64,000 bases of DNA, from contig NZ_MUBM01000266.1 of NCBI RefSeq assembly GCF_002154505.1, forward strand, positions 53,399 through 117,398, written 5' to 3'. The notes beneath the pieces are model-generated. The model did not search any database. It had not been told where the DNA came from and saw nothing but the letters and a program-made list of their open reading frames with translations. Source of the stretch: Streptomyces carpinensis (GTDB lineage Bacteria > Actinomycetota > Actinomycetes > Streptomycetales > Streptomycetaceae). Positions 31,984 to 41,609 of this stretch are shown here, one piece after another. Position 1 is the first letter of the stretch; each line of letters begins with the position of its first letter. The translations under genes were made by a program, and so were the position numbers.

Positions 31984-33669
31984 ATGACCGAGTTGCCAAG
32001 GGCCGATGTCCTGCCCGGTCTGCTCGAGGAGCGGCTGGCGGCCGATTCCGGGGCGGAAGGTCTCGTCTTTCCCGAGGCCAGGCTGACTTGGCGGGAACTT
32101 GCGGACCGGGCGGACCGCCTCGCCCGCGCGCTGGTCTCACTTGGTGTCGAGGACGGCGACAAGGTCGCCGTCATGCTGCCCAACAGTGCGCTCTACGCGG
32201 TCGCGATCCTCGGCACCGCCCTGGCCGGTGCCACCAGCGTCCCGATCAACCTGCGGTTCAAGGAGACGGAGCTCGGCCATGTCGTCGCGGACTGCGACGC
32301 CAGGGTGCTGCTCACCGCGGGAAGTCCGACGGACGGCCCCGATGCGTCGGCGGCCCACGGACTTCTCCCGTCCGTCTTCCCCGACCTCGCGGAGCAGGAG
32401 CCGAGGGCGTTGCAGCTGCACGCGGCGCCGTGTCTCACCGCCGTGCTGTGGCTGGACGGCGAGCCCCTGCCCGGAACGGTGCCGCCCGACGAGGTCGCCG
32501 CGGCCGCGGAAGGTGTCGACGGTCCGGAACTGACCGAGCGGCGCGGCCGGATGCGCGCCGACGCGCCGGCGATGATCATGTATACGTCCGGGACCACGGC
32601 GAGTCCGAAGGGTGCGGTGCTCACGCACCGCGCGGTAGTGGCGCAGGCTCGCTGCGTCGGCGCACACTGCTACGGGCTGACGCGGGACGACAGGTTCTGG
32701 ACGCCGCTCCCGATGTTCCACACGGGTGGCCTCATGTCGTTGCTCGCCTGTCTGGCGGCCGGCGCCACGTACATCCATGCCAGAACCTTCGAGGCCGGCC
32801 GTGCTCTTCACCAGCTGTCGGCAGAGCGCGTCACCGTCGCCATGCCGGTCTTCGAACCGCTCTGGCTTCCGGTCCTCGACCACCCCGACTTCGCGTCCAC
32901 CGACCTCTCGGCGCTGCGGATCGTACAGACCGCCGGTGTGCCGGAGAAGCAGCGCATCATGCAGGAGCGGCTGCCGACCGCGGTCAACATGCAGTCCAGC
33001 GGGATGACGGAGACGGCGTCGTACTTCGCCTTCAACCGGCCGACCGATCCGCCGGAGGTACGGCTCACGACCGGCGGCTACCCGATGCCCACGGTCGAGG
33101 TGCGCGTGGTCGACCGTGCCACGGGAGAAGACGCTCCCGCGGGCACGCACGGTGAGACGCTGCTGCGGGGGGTGGGCTGCTTCGTGGGCTACCACAACGC
33201 CCCCGAGCTGACGGAGGCGGTGATCGACCGGGACGGGTGGTTCCACACCGGCGACGTGGGAGTGCTCGACGAGGCGGGTCGCTACACCTTCGTCGGGCGA
33301 ATCAAGGACATGCTCAAGGTGGGGGGCGAGAACGTCGCGGCCGCCGAGGTCGAGGACTACCTCAGCAGGCATCCGGCCGTCCGGCTGGTCCAGGTGGTCG
33401 CGGCCCCGGACCGCCGCTACGGCGAAGTCCCCGCGGCCTTCGTCGAGCTCAACGACGGCGCAGTGGTGACCGAGAAGGAACTGATCGAGTACTGCGTCGG
33501 CAGGATCGCGACCTTCAAGGTCCCGCGGTATGTGAGATTCGTGACGGAGTGGCCGATGTCGGGTACGAAGATCCGCAAGTTCCGTCTCCGTGAGGAACTG
33601 GCGAAGGAGCTGTCCGAGAAGGGGATCACAGAGGCTCCCCGTCTCTCGTCCCGTGCGGGTGTCGCGTGA
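31984..33669 (+). CDS. Acyl-CoA ligase (AMP-binding, ANL superfamily)
   Basis: 561 residues from the ATG at 31984, which directly follows an in-frame GTG; GGAAGG lies upstream. The P-loop is YTSGTTASPKG, then SSGMTETASY, RIKDMLKVGGENVAAAE and the C-terminal GTKIRKF lysine. It is the third member of the ligase trio with 1453 and 6877 and the most divergent. Its TGA overlaps the start of the following flavoenzyme, so the two are coupled. Confidence 0.92.
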   Translation: MTELPRADVLPGLLEERLAADSGAEGLVFPEARLTWRELADRADRLARALVSLGVEDGDKVAVMLPNSALYAVAILGTALAGATSVPINLRFKETELGHVVADCDARVLLTAGSPTDGPDASAAHGLLPSVFPDLAEQEPRALQLHAAPCLTAVLWLDGEPLPGTVPPDEVAAAAEGVDGPELTERRGRMRADAPAMIMYTSGTTASPKGAVLTHRAVVAQARCVGAHCYGLTRDDRFWTPLPMFHTGGLMSLLACLAAGATYIHARTFEAGRALHQLSAERVTVAMPVFEPLWLPVLDHPDFASTDLSALRIVQTAGVPEKQRIMQERLPTAVNMQSSGMTETASYFAFNRPTDPPEVRLTTGGYPMPTVEVRVVDRATGEDAPAGTHGETLLRGVGCFVGYHNAPELTEAVIDRDGWFHTGDVGVLDEAGRYTFVGRIKDMLKVGGENVAAAEVEDYLSRHPAVRLVQVVAAPDRRYGEVPAAFVELNDGAVVTEKELIEYCVGRIATFKVPRYVRFVTEWPMSGTKIRKFRLREELAKELSEKGITEAPRLSSRAGVA

Positions 33670-35615
33670 TGGCCGAGGTCTTCGCGGATGACTCGCGGCC
33701 GGAAGACGTGCTGTTTCGGCCTCTGAAGCTCGGCGGTGTCGTCCTGCGGAACAGAGTGATGCTCTCCGCGATGACGACCGGTTTCGGATACGAGGACGGT
33801 CTTCCGGACGACCGGCTGGCCGACCACTTCTCGGTGATCGCAGCGGATGTGGGCCTCGCCACGGTCGCGTTCGGCGCCGTCAGCCCGGAGGGGCGCGTCG
33901 AACGCAAGATCCCCTGGATGTGGGCGTCCGGGGTGGTCGAACGACTTTCGTGCGTCACGGAGGTCATCCATCGGCACGGTGCCCTGGCGAGTCTGCAACT
34001 CGGCCACGGCGGCCGCCAGGTGTCCCCCAAGGTCACGCGAACCGCACCGGTCGGGCCGTCGGCGATCGCGCCACCCGTCCATGTGTCCGACACACCCCGG
34101 GAACTGTCGACCGCCGAGGCGGAGAAGATCGTCGAAGCCTTCGTGGATGCTGCCGTACGGGCTGCGGACGCGGGCTTCGACGTCGTCGAACTGCACGGCG
34201 GACACGGCTATCTGATCCAGCAGTTCCTGTCCGCGCAGAGCAATCAGCGCACCGATCGCTTCGGCGGAGCCGGCCTGCGCGAACGCGCCACGTTCGGCCG
34301 TGAACTGATCACACGTGTGAAGGAGCGAGTACCGGGACTCTCCCTTCTGGTCCGCATCAACGGTGACGATCTGGTTCCCGGAGGGATGCGGCCGGACGAC
34401 GCGGCCGCGGTCGGGCAGATCTTCGCCGAGGCCGGGGCCGACGGGCTGATCGTCTCGGGAGGCGTGTACGGGTCCGTCCCGTGGACCATTCCTGTCCTCG
34501 ACGACCCCGAGCCGGCGTTCCTCCACGCAGCGGAGGTCGTCAAGCGAGCCGTGGCCGTGCCGGTCGTCGCCGTCGGCGGGTTCCGTGATCCGGTGACCGC
34601 CCGGGCCGCGATCTCCGCCGGCTCCTGCGACGCGGTAGGCGTGGGGCGCCAGTTGCTCGCCGACCCCAGGTGGGTCGCGAAGGCACGCGCCCGGCGGGAT
34701 GCGGCCATTCGGCCGTGCGTGGGAACACTGCAGGGCTGCGCAGGACCGCTCCAGACGGGCGGTGAGATCTCCTGCACGGTCAATCCGGACATCGGGCGTC
34801 CGCCGGTACTGGGCACGGCGGCTGCCACGCACAGGCGGAAAGTGGCCGTCGTGGGTGGTGGACCAGCGGGGATGGAGGCCGCGCGGGTCGCAGCCGAGGC
34901 CGGCGACCACGTGACACTGTGGGAAGCGCGTGCTCGGCTCGGCGGCGCCGCCGCGCTCGCGGGCATGACGCCTCCCATGGCCCACTTCGGCGAGCTGGCC
35001 GCATGGTACGAACGCGAACTCGCACGCCTCCGGGTCGACGTCGTGCTCGGACACGAGGTCCGCCCCGACGCGCCCGAACTCGCCGATGCGGACCTGGTGT
35101 TGTGCGCGGTCGGCGCCGAGACCCTGATCCCACCGCTGGACGGCTACGAGAAACTGCCGGCCTGGGTCGTCGACGACCTGCTGGCAGGGCTGCCCTCGAC
35201 GCACGGCTCGTCGCTGCGGCCCAGCCGTCCTGTGGTGCTGGGATCGGGTTCGGAGGCGCTGAGTGTGGCGCTCTGGCTGAGCGATCGTGGCTCCTCGGTG
35301 ACTCTTCTCGCCGACACACGCGTCGGCGACGACACGAGTGGCGTCGCCCGCCGCGCTCTCAGGGCCAGGCTGGACCGGGCCGGCGTAGCTGTCCGTCCGG
35401 GTCGTCCAGTGGCCCTGACATCCGACGGGGTCCACGCCGATGACGGTGACGTCGTCTCCGCCGACGCGGTCGTACTCGCCGGGCGACGCGGACGGGTCCG
35501 CTGGGGTGGAACGGGCGTGAAGACGATCGGCGACGCGCGCGATCCCCGCGGGCTCGGACAGGCCATCGAGGAGGCTCGCACGGCGGTGAGATCCCACACG
35601 CAGAGGAGGGTGTAG
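33669..35615 (+). CDS. NADH:flavin oxidoreductase/2,4-dienoyl-CoA reductase family (BaiCD/FadH-like)
   Basis: About 648 residues: an N-terminal FMN TIM barrel (old-yellow-enzyme type) with ELHGGHGYLIQQFLS, a central Fe-S segment, and C-terminal FAD/NAD domains with VVGGGPAGMEAA and VVLGSGSEALSVAL. It would reduce or desaturate a C=C bond next to a carbonyl or CoA ester; relatives include 2,4-dienoyl-CoA reductase and the bile-acid BaiCD/BaiH enzymes. In the Fe-S motif the second of four cysteines is replaced (CVGTLQGC then CTVNP), which would leave three ligands. The ATG is next to the ligase stop; a GTG one codon earlier is possible. Confidence 0.9.
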   Translation: MAEVFADDSRPEDVLFRPLKLGGVVLRNRVMLSAMTTGFGYEDGLPDDRLADHFSVIAADVGLATVAFGAVSPEGRVERKIPWMWASGVVERLSCVTEVIHRHGALASLQLGHGGRQVSPKVTRTAPVGPSAIAPPVHVSDTPRELSTAEAEKIVEAFVDAAVRAADAGFDVVELHGGHGYLIQQFLSAQSNQRTDRFGGAGLRERATFGRELITRVKERVPGLSLLVRINGDDLVPGGMRPDDAAAVGQIFAEAGADGLIVSGGVYGSVPWTIPVLDDPEPAFLHAAEVVKRAVAVPVVAVGGFRDPVTARAAISAGSCDAVGVGRQLLADPRWVAKARARRDAAIRPCVGTLQGCAGPLQTGGEISCTVNPDIGRPPVLGTAAATHRRKVAVVGGGPAGMEAARVAAEAGDHVTLWEARARLGGAAALAGMTPPMAHFGELAAWYERELARLRVDVVLGHEVRPDAPELADADLVLCAVGAETLIPPLDGYEKLPAWVVDDLLAGLPSTHGSSLRPSRPVVLGSGSEALSVALWLSDRGSSVTLLADTRVGDDTSGVARRALRARLDRAGVAVRPGRPVALTSDGVHADDGDVVSADAVVLAGRRGRVRWGGTGVKTIGDARDPRGLGQAIEEARTAVRSHTQRRV

Positions 35616-35740
35616 CCCTTCTTCAGGAAGGGGTTGAGCCGAGCGCGATGGCCTGCCCCGGCCGCGTGACCCGGCATGGAGGCCCCGGCTCGCTCCTCAC
35701 TGTGCTTCTGCTCACACCACGATCAGCCACCGCAATTTAC

Positions 35741-35752
35741 TAGGACGTCCTA
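35741..35752. promoter_or_regulatory. Palindrome in the IcmF promoter
   Basis: TAGGACGTCCTA is a perfect 12-base palindrome, embedded in the approximate repeat ACTAGGACGTCCTACT, 46 bases before the icmF ATG. It differs from the cluster-1 motif, so icmF is probably under another regulator. Confidence 0.55.
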
Positions 35753-35798
35753 CTATCTCTTCGTCAGCGCCCTGTTGACCTGTCCGGGAAGGCCCCCC

Positions 35799-38700
35799 AT
35801 GAGCGATCTGCACCGTCCTGTGCACCCTGTCCGCCTTGTCACCGCATCGGCCCTGTTCGACGGGCACGACGCGTCGATCAACATCATGCGGCGGATCTTC
35901 CAGTCCCAGGGCGCCGAGGTCATTCACCTCGGACACAACCGATCGGTGCAGGAGGTCGTGGACGCCGCACTCGAGGAGGACGTCCAGGGCGTGGCGGTGT
36001 CGTCCTACCAGGGCGGGCACGTCGAGTACTTCGAGTACCTGGTCCAGTCGCTGCGCGAGCAGGGAGCCGAGCACATCCGCGTGGTGGGCGGTGGCGGCGG
36101 CGTCATCGTGCCCGAGGAGATCACCCGGCTGCGCCGGAGCGGCGTGACCATCTTCTCCCCCGAGGACGGGCAGCGGATGGGCCTGGCCGGCATGGTCAAC
36201 TCGGTGGTGGAGCAGTGCGACTTCGACCTCTGGGAACGCAGGCCGGCCGACGCCGACGCGATTCTTTCCGGCGACCGAGTCGCCATCGCCCGCGCCATCA
36301 CCGGCGCAGAACTCGGCAAACTGCCGCCGGACCTGCTGGGACGACTGCGTGCAACCGCTGCGGCACAGGTCACCCCGGTGCTCGGCATCACCGGCACCGG
36401 CGGCTCCGGAAAGTCGTCGCTGACCGACGAGTTGGTCCGCCGGTTCCGGGTCGACCAGCAGGACAAGTTGCGGATCGCGGTGATCGCGGTCGATCCGACC
36501 CGCCGCCGTGGCGGGGGCGCGCTGCTCGGTGACCGGATACGGATGAACACCCTCGACGGGCACCGCGTCTTCTTCCGGAGCCTCGCCACCCGCGGCAGCC
36601 ACGAGCTGCCCGAGCACCTCTCCGATGTGATCGACGTGGTCAAGGCCGCCGGGTTCGACCTGGTGATCGTGGAGACGCCAGGCATCGGCCAGGGCGATGC
36701 GGCGATCGTGCCCTTCGTGGACGTCGCCATGTACGTGATGACACCGGAGTTCGGCGCCGCCTCGCAGTTGGAGAAGATCGACATGCTCGACTTCGCCGAC
36801 GTCGTGGCGATCAACAAGTTCGAGCGCCGCGGCGCCAAGGACGCGCTGCGCGACGTGGGCCGCCAACTGGTGCGCAACCGCGAGGCATTCGGCATGCGGC
36901 CCGAGGACATGCCGGTGTTCGGCACATCCGCTGCGACGTTCAACGACGACGGTGTCACCGCGCTCTACCAACACCTCAAGACCGTCCTGGCCGAGAAGGG
37001 GCGGCCGCTGTCCGGGGGCGCGCTGCCCGCGGTCGACGTGCGGCACTCATCCGGCATCCGGCAGGTGGTGCCTGCCGGCCGTGTGCGCTACCTCGCCGAG
37101 ATCACCGAGACCGTCCGCAGGTACCACACCGAGAGCGAGCGGCTCGCCGAGGCGGCCCGGCGGGTGCAGCGCCTGGAACTGGTCAGGGACGAGCTCGTCC
37201 AGGCCGGCTCCGAGGCGGCAGACGTGGAGTCGTTGCTCAAGCTCGCCCGCGAACAGCTCCCGAGCCCCGTCGCGGAGCAGATCAGGAACTGGCCCTCCGT
37301 CGTGGAGTCCTACTCCGGCGACGAGCAGGTCGTGACGGTCCGGGATCGGGAGATCCGCACCAGACTGACCCGTCAGTCCCTGTCGGGCAACGAGATTCCC
37401 CGCGTGGCGTTGCCGAGGTTCACCGACCACGGGGAACTGGTGCGGTTCTGGCGCAGCGAGAACCTGCCCGGCCGCTTCCCCTTCACCGCCGGGGTGTTCC
37501 CGTTCAAGCGCGACGACGAGGACCCGGCGCGAATGTTCGCCGGCGAGGGCGATCCGCTCCGCACCAACCGACGGTTCAAGCTGCTCTCCGAGGGCCAGCC
37601 GGCCAACCGGCTCTCCACGGCGTTCGACTCGGTCACCCTCTACGGTCGTGACCCCGACCAGCGTCCCGACATCTACGGCAAGGTGGGCACCTCCGGCGTC
37701 TCGGTCGCGACCCTGGCGGACATGAAGGTGCTCTACGACGGCTTCGACCTGGTGGCACCGACGACCTCGGTGTCGATGACGATCAACGGTCCGGCACCCA
37801 CCGTGCTCGCGTTCTTCCTCAACACCGTCATCGACCAGCAGACAGACGCCTTCCGCGCTGCCCAGGGCCGCGACCCCTCGCCCGAGGAGGCGGCCGAGCT
37901 GCGCGCGCACGCGCTGGCGAACGTGCGCGGCACCGTGCAGGCCGACATCCTCAAGGAGGACCAGGGCCAGAACACCTGCCTGTTCTCCACCGAGTTCTCG
38001 CTGCGGATGATGGCCGACATCCAGGAGTGGTTCATCGCCAACAAGGTCCGCAACTTCTACTCGGTGTCCATCTCCGGCTACCACATCGCCGAGGCCGGCG
38101 CCAACCCGATCAGCCAGCTCGCGTTCACCCTCGCCAACGGCTTCACCTATGTCGAGGCCTACCTGGCGCGCGGCATGCACATCGACGACTTCGCCCCCAA
38201 CCTGTCGTTCTTCTTCTCCAACGGCATGGACCCCGAGTACTCGGTCCTCGGCCGGGTCGCCCGACGGATCTGGGCCGTCGCGATGAAGGAGAAGTACGGC
38301 GCAGGCGAACGCTCCCAGAAGCTCAAGTACCACGTCCAGACCTCGGGCCGCTCCCTGCACGCCCAGGAGATGGACTTCAACGACATCCGCACCACCCTGC
38401 AGGCGCTGATCGCCATCTACGACAACGCCAACTCGCTGCACACCAACGCCTACGACGAGGCCGTCACCACCCCGTCCGAGGAGTCGGTGCGCCGCGCGAT
38501 GGCCATCCAGCTCATCATCAACCGCGAGTGGGGGCTGGCGATGAACGAGAACCCGCTGCAGGGCTCGTTCATCATCGACCAGCTCACCGACCTGGTCGAG
38601 GAAGCGGTGCTCACCGAGTTCGACCGGATCAACGAACGCGGTGGTGTACTGGGCGCGATGGAGACCGGCTACCAGCGCGGCCGCATCCAGGACGAGTCCA

Positions 38701-39032
38701 TGCTGTACGAGCAGCGCAAGCATGAGGGCAGCCTGCCGATCATCGGCGTGAACACCTTCCGCAACCCGCATGCCGACACCGACCAGAGCCAGGGGACCCT
38801 CGAACTGGCCCGCGCCACCGAGGAGGAGAAGCTCTCCCAGTTGCAGCGGGTGCAGAGCTTCCAGGCCGAGCATCGGGAGGAGGCCGGGGCCTACCTGGAG
38901 CGTCTGAAGCAGGCAGCGATCTCCGGCGAGAACGTCTTCGCCGTGCTGATGGACGCCGCCCGCGTGTGCACTCTGCAACAGATCACGGAGGCGTTCTTCG
39001 AGGTCGGCGGCCAGTACCGGCGCAACGTCTGA
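35799..39032 (+). CDS. icmF: Fused isobutyryl-CoA mutase (IcmF-type, adenosylcobalamin)
   Basis: 1077 residues. The N-terminal B12-binding domain has DGHDAS (21-26, His23 the lower cobalt ligand). A G-protein chaperone domain follows, with P-loop GTGGSGKSS at 199-207, TPGIGQGD and NKFE near 339-342, then the large acyl-CoA mutase barrel to the end. This order, with the GTPase between the two mutase parts, is the IcmF signature. It rearranges the carbon skeleton of isobutyryl-CoA and n-butyryl-CoA; some homologues prefer isovaleryl/pivalyl-CoA or 2-hydroxyisobutyryl-CoA and I cannot tell which applies. GGGAAGG precedes the ATG. Its operon partner is a 3-hydroxyacyl-CoA dehydrogenase, which fits further oxidation of butyryl-CoA. 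Confidence 0.93.
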   Translation: MSDLHRPVHPVRLVTASALFDGHDASINIMRRIFQSQGAEVIHLGHNRSVQEVVDAALEEDVQGVAVSSYQGGHVEYFEYLVQSLREQGAEHIRVVGGGGGVIVPEEITRLRRSGVTIFSPEDGQRMGLAGMVNSVVEQCDFDLWERRPADADAILSGDRVAIARAITGAELGKLPPDLLGRLRATAAAQVTPVLGITGTGGSGKSSLTDELVRRFRVDQQDKLRIAVIAVDPTRRRGGGALLGDRIRMNTLDGHRVFFRSLATRGSHELPEHLSDVIDVVKAAGFDLVIVETPGIGQGDAAIVPFVDVAMYVMTPEFGAASQLEKIDMLDFADVVAINKFERRGAKDALRDVGRQLVRNREAFGMRPEDMPVFGTSAATFNDDGVTALYQHLKTVLAEKGRPLSGGALPAVDVRHSSGIRQVVPAGRVRYLAEITETVRRYHTESERLAEAARRVQRLELVRDELVQAGSEAADVESLLKLAREQLPSPVAEQIRNWPSVVESYSGDEQVVTVRDREIRTRLTRQSLSGNEIPRVALPRFTDHGELVRFWRSENLPGRFPFTAGVFPFKRDDEDPARMFAGEGDPLRTNRRFKLLSEGQPANRLSTAFDSVTLYGRDPDQRPDIYGKVGTSGVSVATLADMKVLYDGFDLVAPTTSVSMTINGPAPTVLAFFLNTVIDQQTDAFRAAQGRDPSPEEAAELRAHALANVRGTVQADILKEDQGQNTCLFSTEFSLRMMADIQEWFIANKVRNFYSVSISGYHIAEAGANPISQLAFTLANGFTYVEAYLARGMHIDDFAPNLSFFFSNGMDPEYSVLGRVARRIWAVAMKEKYGAGERSQKLKYHVQTSGRSLHAQEMDFNDIRTTLQALIAIYDNANSLHTNAYDEAVTTPSEESVRRAMAIQLIINREWGLAMNENPLQGSFIIDQLTDLVEEAVLTEFDRINERGGVLGAMETGYQRGRIQDESMLYEQRKHEGSLPIIGVNTFRNPHADTDQSQGTLELARATEEEKLSQLQRVQSFQAEHREEAGAYLERLKQAAISGENVFAVLMDAARVCTLQQITEAFFEVGGQYRRNV

Positions 39033-39092
39033 GTCACCGGCCGAGGCCGCGGATACGGCCGCCACCACCCTCCCGACCACGAAAGGTCCCGC

Positions 39093-39956
39093 ATGGAACC
39101 CGTCTCCCGTCTCGGCATCGTCGGCTGCGGCCTCATGGGCTCCGGTATCGCCGAGGTCGCCGCACTGCACGGCCTCGAGGTGATCGTCGCCGAGTCGACC
39201 CCGGACCGGGCCGCCGCCGGCCGCGACCGCATCACCGCCTCCCTGGAGCGCGGCCTGCGGCACGACAAGCTCACCGCGGCCGAGCGGGACCGGGCCCTGG
39301 CCCGCCTCTCCTTCACCGACGACCTGAACGAGCTGGCCGACCGGCAGATCGTCATCGAGGCCGTCGCCGAGAGCCGCGAGGTCAAATTGGAGGTCTTCCG
39401 CCAACTGGACAAGGTCGTGGTCTCCCCGGACGCCATCCTCGCCACGAACACCTCCTCCATCCCCGTCGTCGACCTCGCCGTGGCCACCGGCCGGGCCTCC
39501 CACGTCGTGGGACTGCACTTCTTCAACCCTGTTCCGGTCCAGAAGCTCGTCGAGGTGATCCCCGCCCTCACCACCAGTGCCGACACCCTGGCCCGGGTCC
39601 GCGACTTCGCCACCCGGCAACTGGGCAAGGCAGTCGTCCAGGCCCCCGACCGGTCCGGCTTCGTGGTCAACGCCCTGCTGGTGCCCTACCTTCTCGCCGC
39701 CATCCGCATGCTCGAGTCGGGAAGGGCGCGCGCGGAGGACATCGACCGCGGCATGGAACTCGGCTGCGCCCACCCCATGGGACCGCTGCGACTGCTCGAC
39801 CTCATCGGCCTGGACACCGCCCGATCCATCGCCGAGTCGATGTACGAGGAGTTCAAGGAGCCGCTCTACGCGGCTCCGCCACTGCTCCAGCGCATGGTCG
39901 CCGCAGGCCGCCTGGGCCGCAAGAGCGGTCACGGCTTCTACTCCTACCGCAACTGA
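39093..39956 (+). CDS. 3-hydroxybutyryl-CoA dehydrogenase
   Basis: 287 residues, a one-domain-pair FadB2/HbdA-type protein. The NAD motif GIVGCGLMGSG is near the N-terminus, TNTSSIPV is the substrate strand, HFFNPVPV carries the catalytic His, and the C-terminal dimerisation domain has the HPMGPLRLLDLIGLD block. It oxidises (S)-3-hydroxyacyl-CoA to acetoacetyl-CoA-type products. It lies 60 bases after icmF with GAAAGG before the ATG, so the two probably serve one branched-C4 route. Confidence 0.93.
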   Translation: MEPVSRLGIVGCGLMGSGIAEVAALHGLEVIVAESTPDRAAAGRDRITASLERGLRHDKLTAAERDRALARLSFTDDLNELADRQIVIEAVAESREVKLEVFRQLDKVVVSPDAILATNTSSIPVVDLAVATGRASHVVGLHFFNPVPVQKLVEVIPALTTSADTLARVRDFATRQLGKAVVQAPDRSGFVVNALLVPYLLAAIRMLESGRARAEDIDRGMELGCAHPMGPLRLLDLIGLDTARSIAESMYEEFKEPLYAAPPLLQRMVAAGRLGRKSGHGFYSYRN

Positions 39957-39990
39957 CTCCCCGAGCCGGCCCACGCGGCATGTGAAAGCT

Positions 39991-40016
39991 CCGCCCCCTG
40001 ACGTGTCAGGGGGCGG
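39991..40016. terminator. Bidirectional terminator between convergent operons
   Basis: Perfect 12-base arms (39991-40002 and 40005-40016) between the dehydrogenase (+) and the acyl-CoA ligase (-). Confidence 0.65.
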
Positions 40017-40031
40017 GGTTCGCACGGCGCG

Positions 40032-41609
40032 CTACTGAATCCTGCGTTCCGCCCCGACCCAGGCCCGGTCGCGCAGGACGAACTTCTGGATCTTGCCGGT
40101 GGAGGTCTTGGGCAGCTCCCCGAACACCACGTGCTTGGGCGCCTTGAAGCGGGCCAGCCTGGCCCGGACGAACTCGATGATCTCGGCCTCGGTGACCTCG
40201 GCGCCGTCCAGCAGGCTCACGTACGCCGCAGGCACCTCCCCCCAGCGCTCGTCGGGTACCGCGATGACGGCGACCTCGGTGACGGCCGGATGTTCGGCGA
40301 TGACCTGCTCGACCTCGACCGACGCGACGTTCTCCCCGCCGGAGATGATCACGTCCTTGCTGCGATCGCGCAGCTCGACGTACCCGTCCGGATGCACGAC
40401 ACCGAGGTCGCCGGTGCGGAACCAGCCGTCCGGTGCGGCCTTCTTCGTGGCCTCCTCGTCCTTGTAGTAGCCGAGCATGACGTTGTTGCCGCGCAACGAG
40501 ATCTCACCCACCGACGTCCCGTCGGCGGGAACGTCCAAACCGTCCCCGTCGATCACGCGCACCGTGCACGAGATCATGTTGCCGACACCCTGGCGCGCCT
40601 TGAGACGGGCCCTGACCCGGTCTTCGAGGGCGTTCCACTCCGGGCGCCAGTCGCAGATCATGGCCGGTCCGAACGTCTCGGTCAGCCCGTACAGGTGCGT
40701 GACCTCGAACCCGAGTTCCCCCATCCGGCGCAGGATCGCCGGCGCCGGCGGCGCGCCGCCCGTCGCGACCTTCACCGTCTGCGCCAGCGGGGACGCGTCC
40801 GGCGCGTGGGCGAGCATCGACAGCACCGTCGGAGCACCCTCCAGGTGCGTCACTCCCTCCGTGCGCAACAGCCGCCACACCTCTGTCGGATCGACCTTCG
40901 GCAGGCATACGTGCGTGCCCGCCGCCGCGGTCACCGCCCACGGGAAGCACCAGCCGTTGCAGTGGAACATCGGCAGGGTCCACAGGTGCACCGCGGAAGG
41001 CGACAGCCCGGTGTGGCCCACCATCGCCAGTGACTGCAGATACGCGCCGCGATGGTGGTACATCACGCCCTTGGGGCGTCCGGTCGTCCCGGACGTGTAG
41101 TTGATGGACAGCAACGACCGTTCGTCCTGCGGGCGGATCGCGGTGGGTGTCGCGTCGGCCAGCAGTCGCTCGTACTGCTCCCCCGCACGGATCCGGTGCG
41201 GGGGCCTGGACAGTTCGGCGACCGCCGCGTCGACCAGGTCGTCGAAGAGCGGATCGTGCACCAGCACCGACGCCTCGCAGTGCCGCAGGATGTAGGCGAC
41301 CTCGCCGGCCGACAGCCGGGTGTTGACGGCCACCAGCGGCACACCCGCCCATGGCACGCCGAAGCTCGCCTCCAGCAGCACGTGCGTGTTCGGCGCCAGC
41401 ACCGCGACCGGCCGGCCCTGCGCCAGTGGTGCCAGTACACCGGCCAGCCGGCGGCAGCGGTCGTGGAACTCCGTGTACGACCAGCGCCGGTCGCCGTCCA
41501 CGACGGCGGTCCGCTCTCCGTGCGCCGCCGCGGCCCGGTCCAGGTAGGAGACAGGGGTGAGCGGGTCGTACGACAGGGTCGAAGCAGGCGGCCACTGTGG
41601 TTCGGTCAT
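40032..41609 (-). CDS. Acyl-CoA synthetase (AMP-binding, medium-chain/AlkK-like)
   Basis: 525 residues. YTSGTTGRPKGVMYHH is the P-loop, YGLTETFGP follows, then RSKDVIISGGENVASVEVE and the C-terminal KTSTGKIQKF lysine. It belongs to a different subfamily from the three cluster-1 ligases and activates medium-chain, branched or alicyclic acids. The ATG overlaps the nitroreductase stop (ATGA). As last gene of the leftward monooxygenase-flavin reductase-nitroreductase-ligase operon, it probably activates the hydroxyacid produced by oxygenation and hydrolysis. Confidence 0.92.
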   Translation of the reverse strand: MTEPQWPPASTLSYDPLTPVSYLDRAAAAHGERTAVVDGDRRWSYTEFHDRCRRLAGVLAPLAQGRPVAVLAPNTHVLLEASFGVPWAGVPLVAVNTRLSAGEVAYILRHCEASVLVHDPLFDDLVDAAVAELSRPPHRIRAGEQYERLLADATPTAIRPQDERSLLSINYTSGTTGRPKGVMYHHRGAYLQSLAMVGHTGLSPSAVHLWTLPMFHCNGWCFPWAVTAAAGTHVCLPKVDPTEVWRLLRTEGVTHLEGAPTVLSMLAHAPDASPLAQTVKVATGGAPPAPAILRRMGELGFEVTHLYGLTETFGPAMICDWRPEWNALEDRVRARLKARQGVGNMISCTVRVIDGDGLDVPADGTSVGEISLRGNNVMLGYYKDEEATKKAAPDGWFRTGDLGVVHPDGYVELRDRSKDVIISGGENVASVEVEQVIAEHPAVTEVAVIAVPDERWGEVPAAYVSLLDGAEVTEAEIIEFVRARLARFKAPKHVVFGELPKTSTGKIQKFVLRDRAWVGAERRIQ

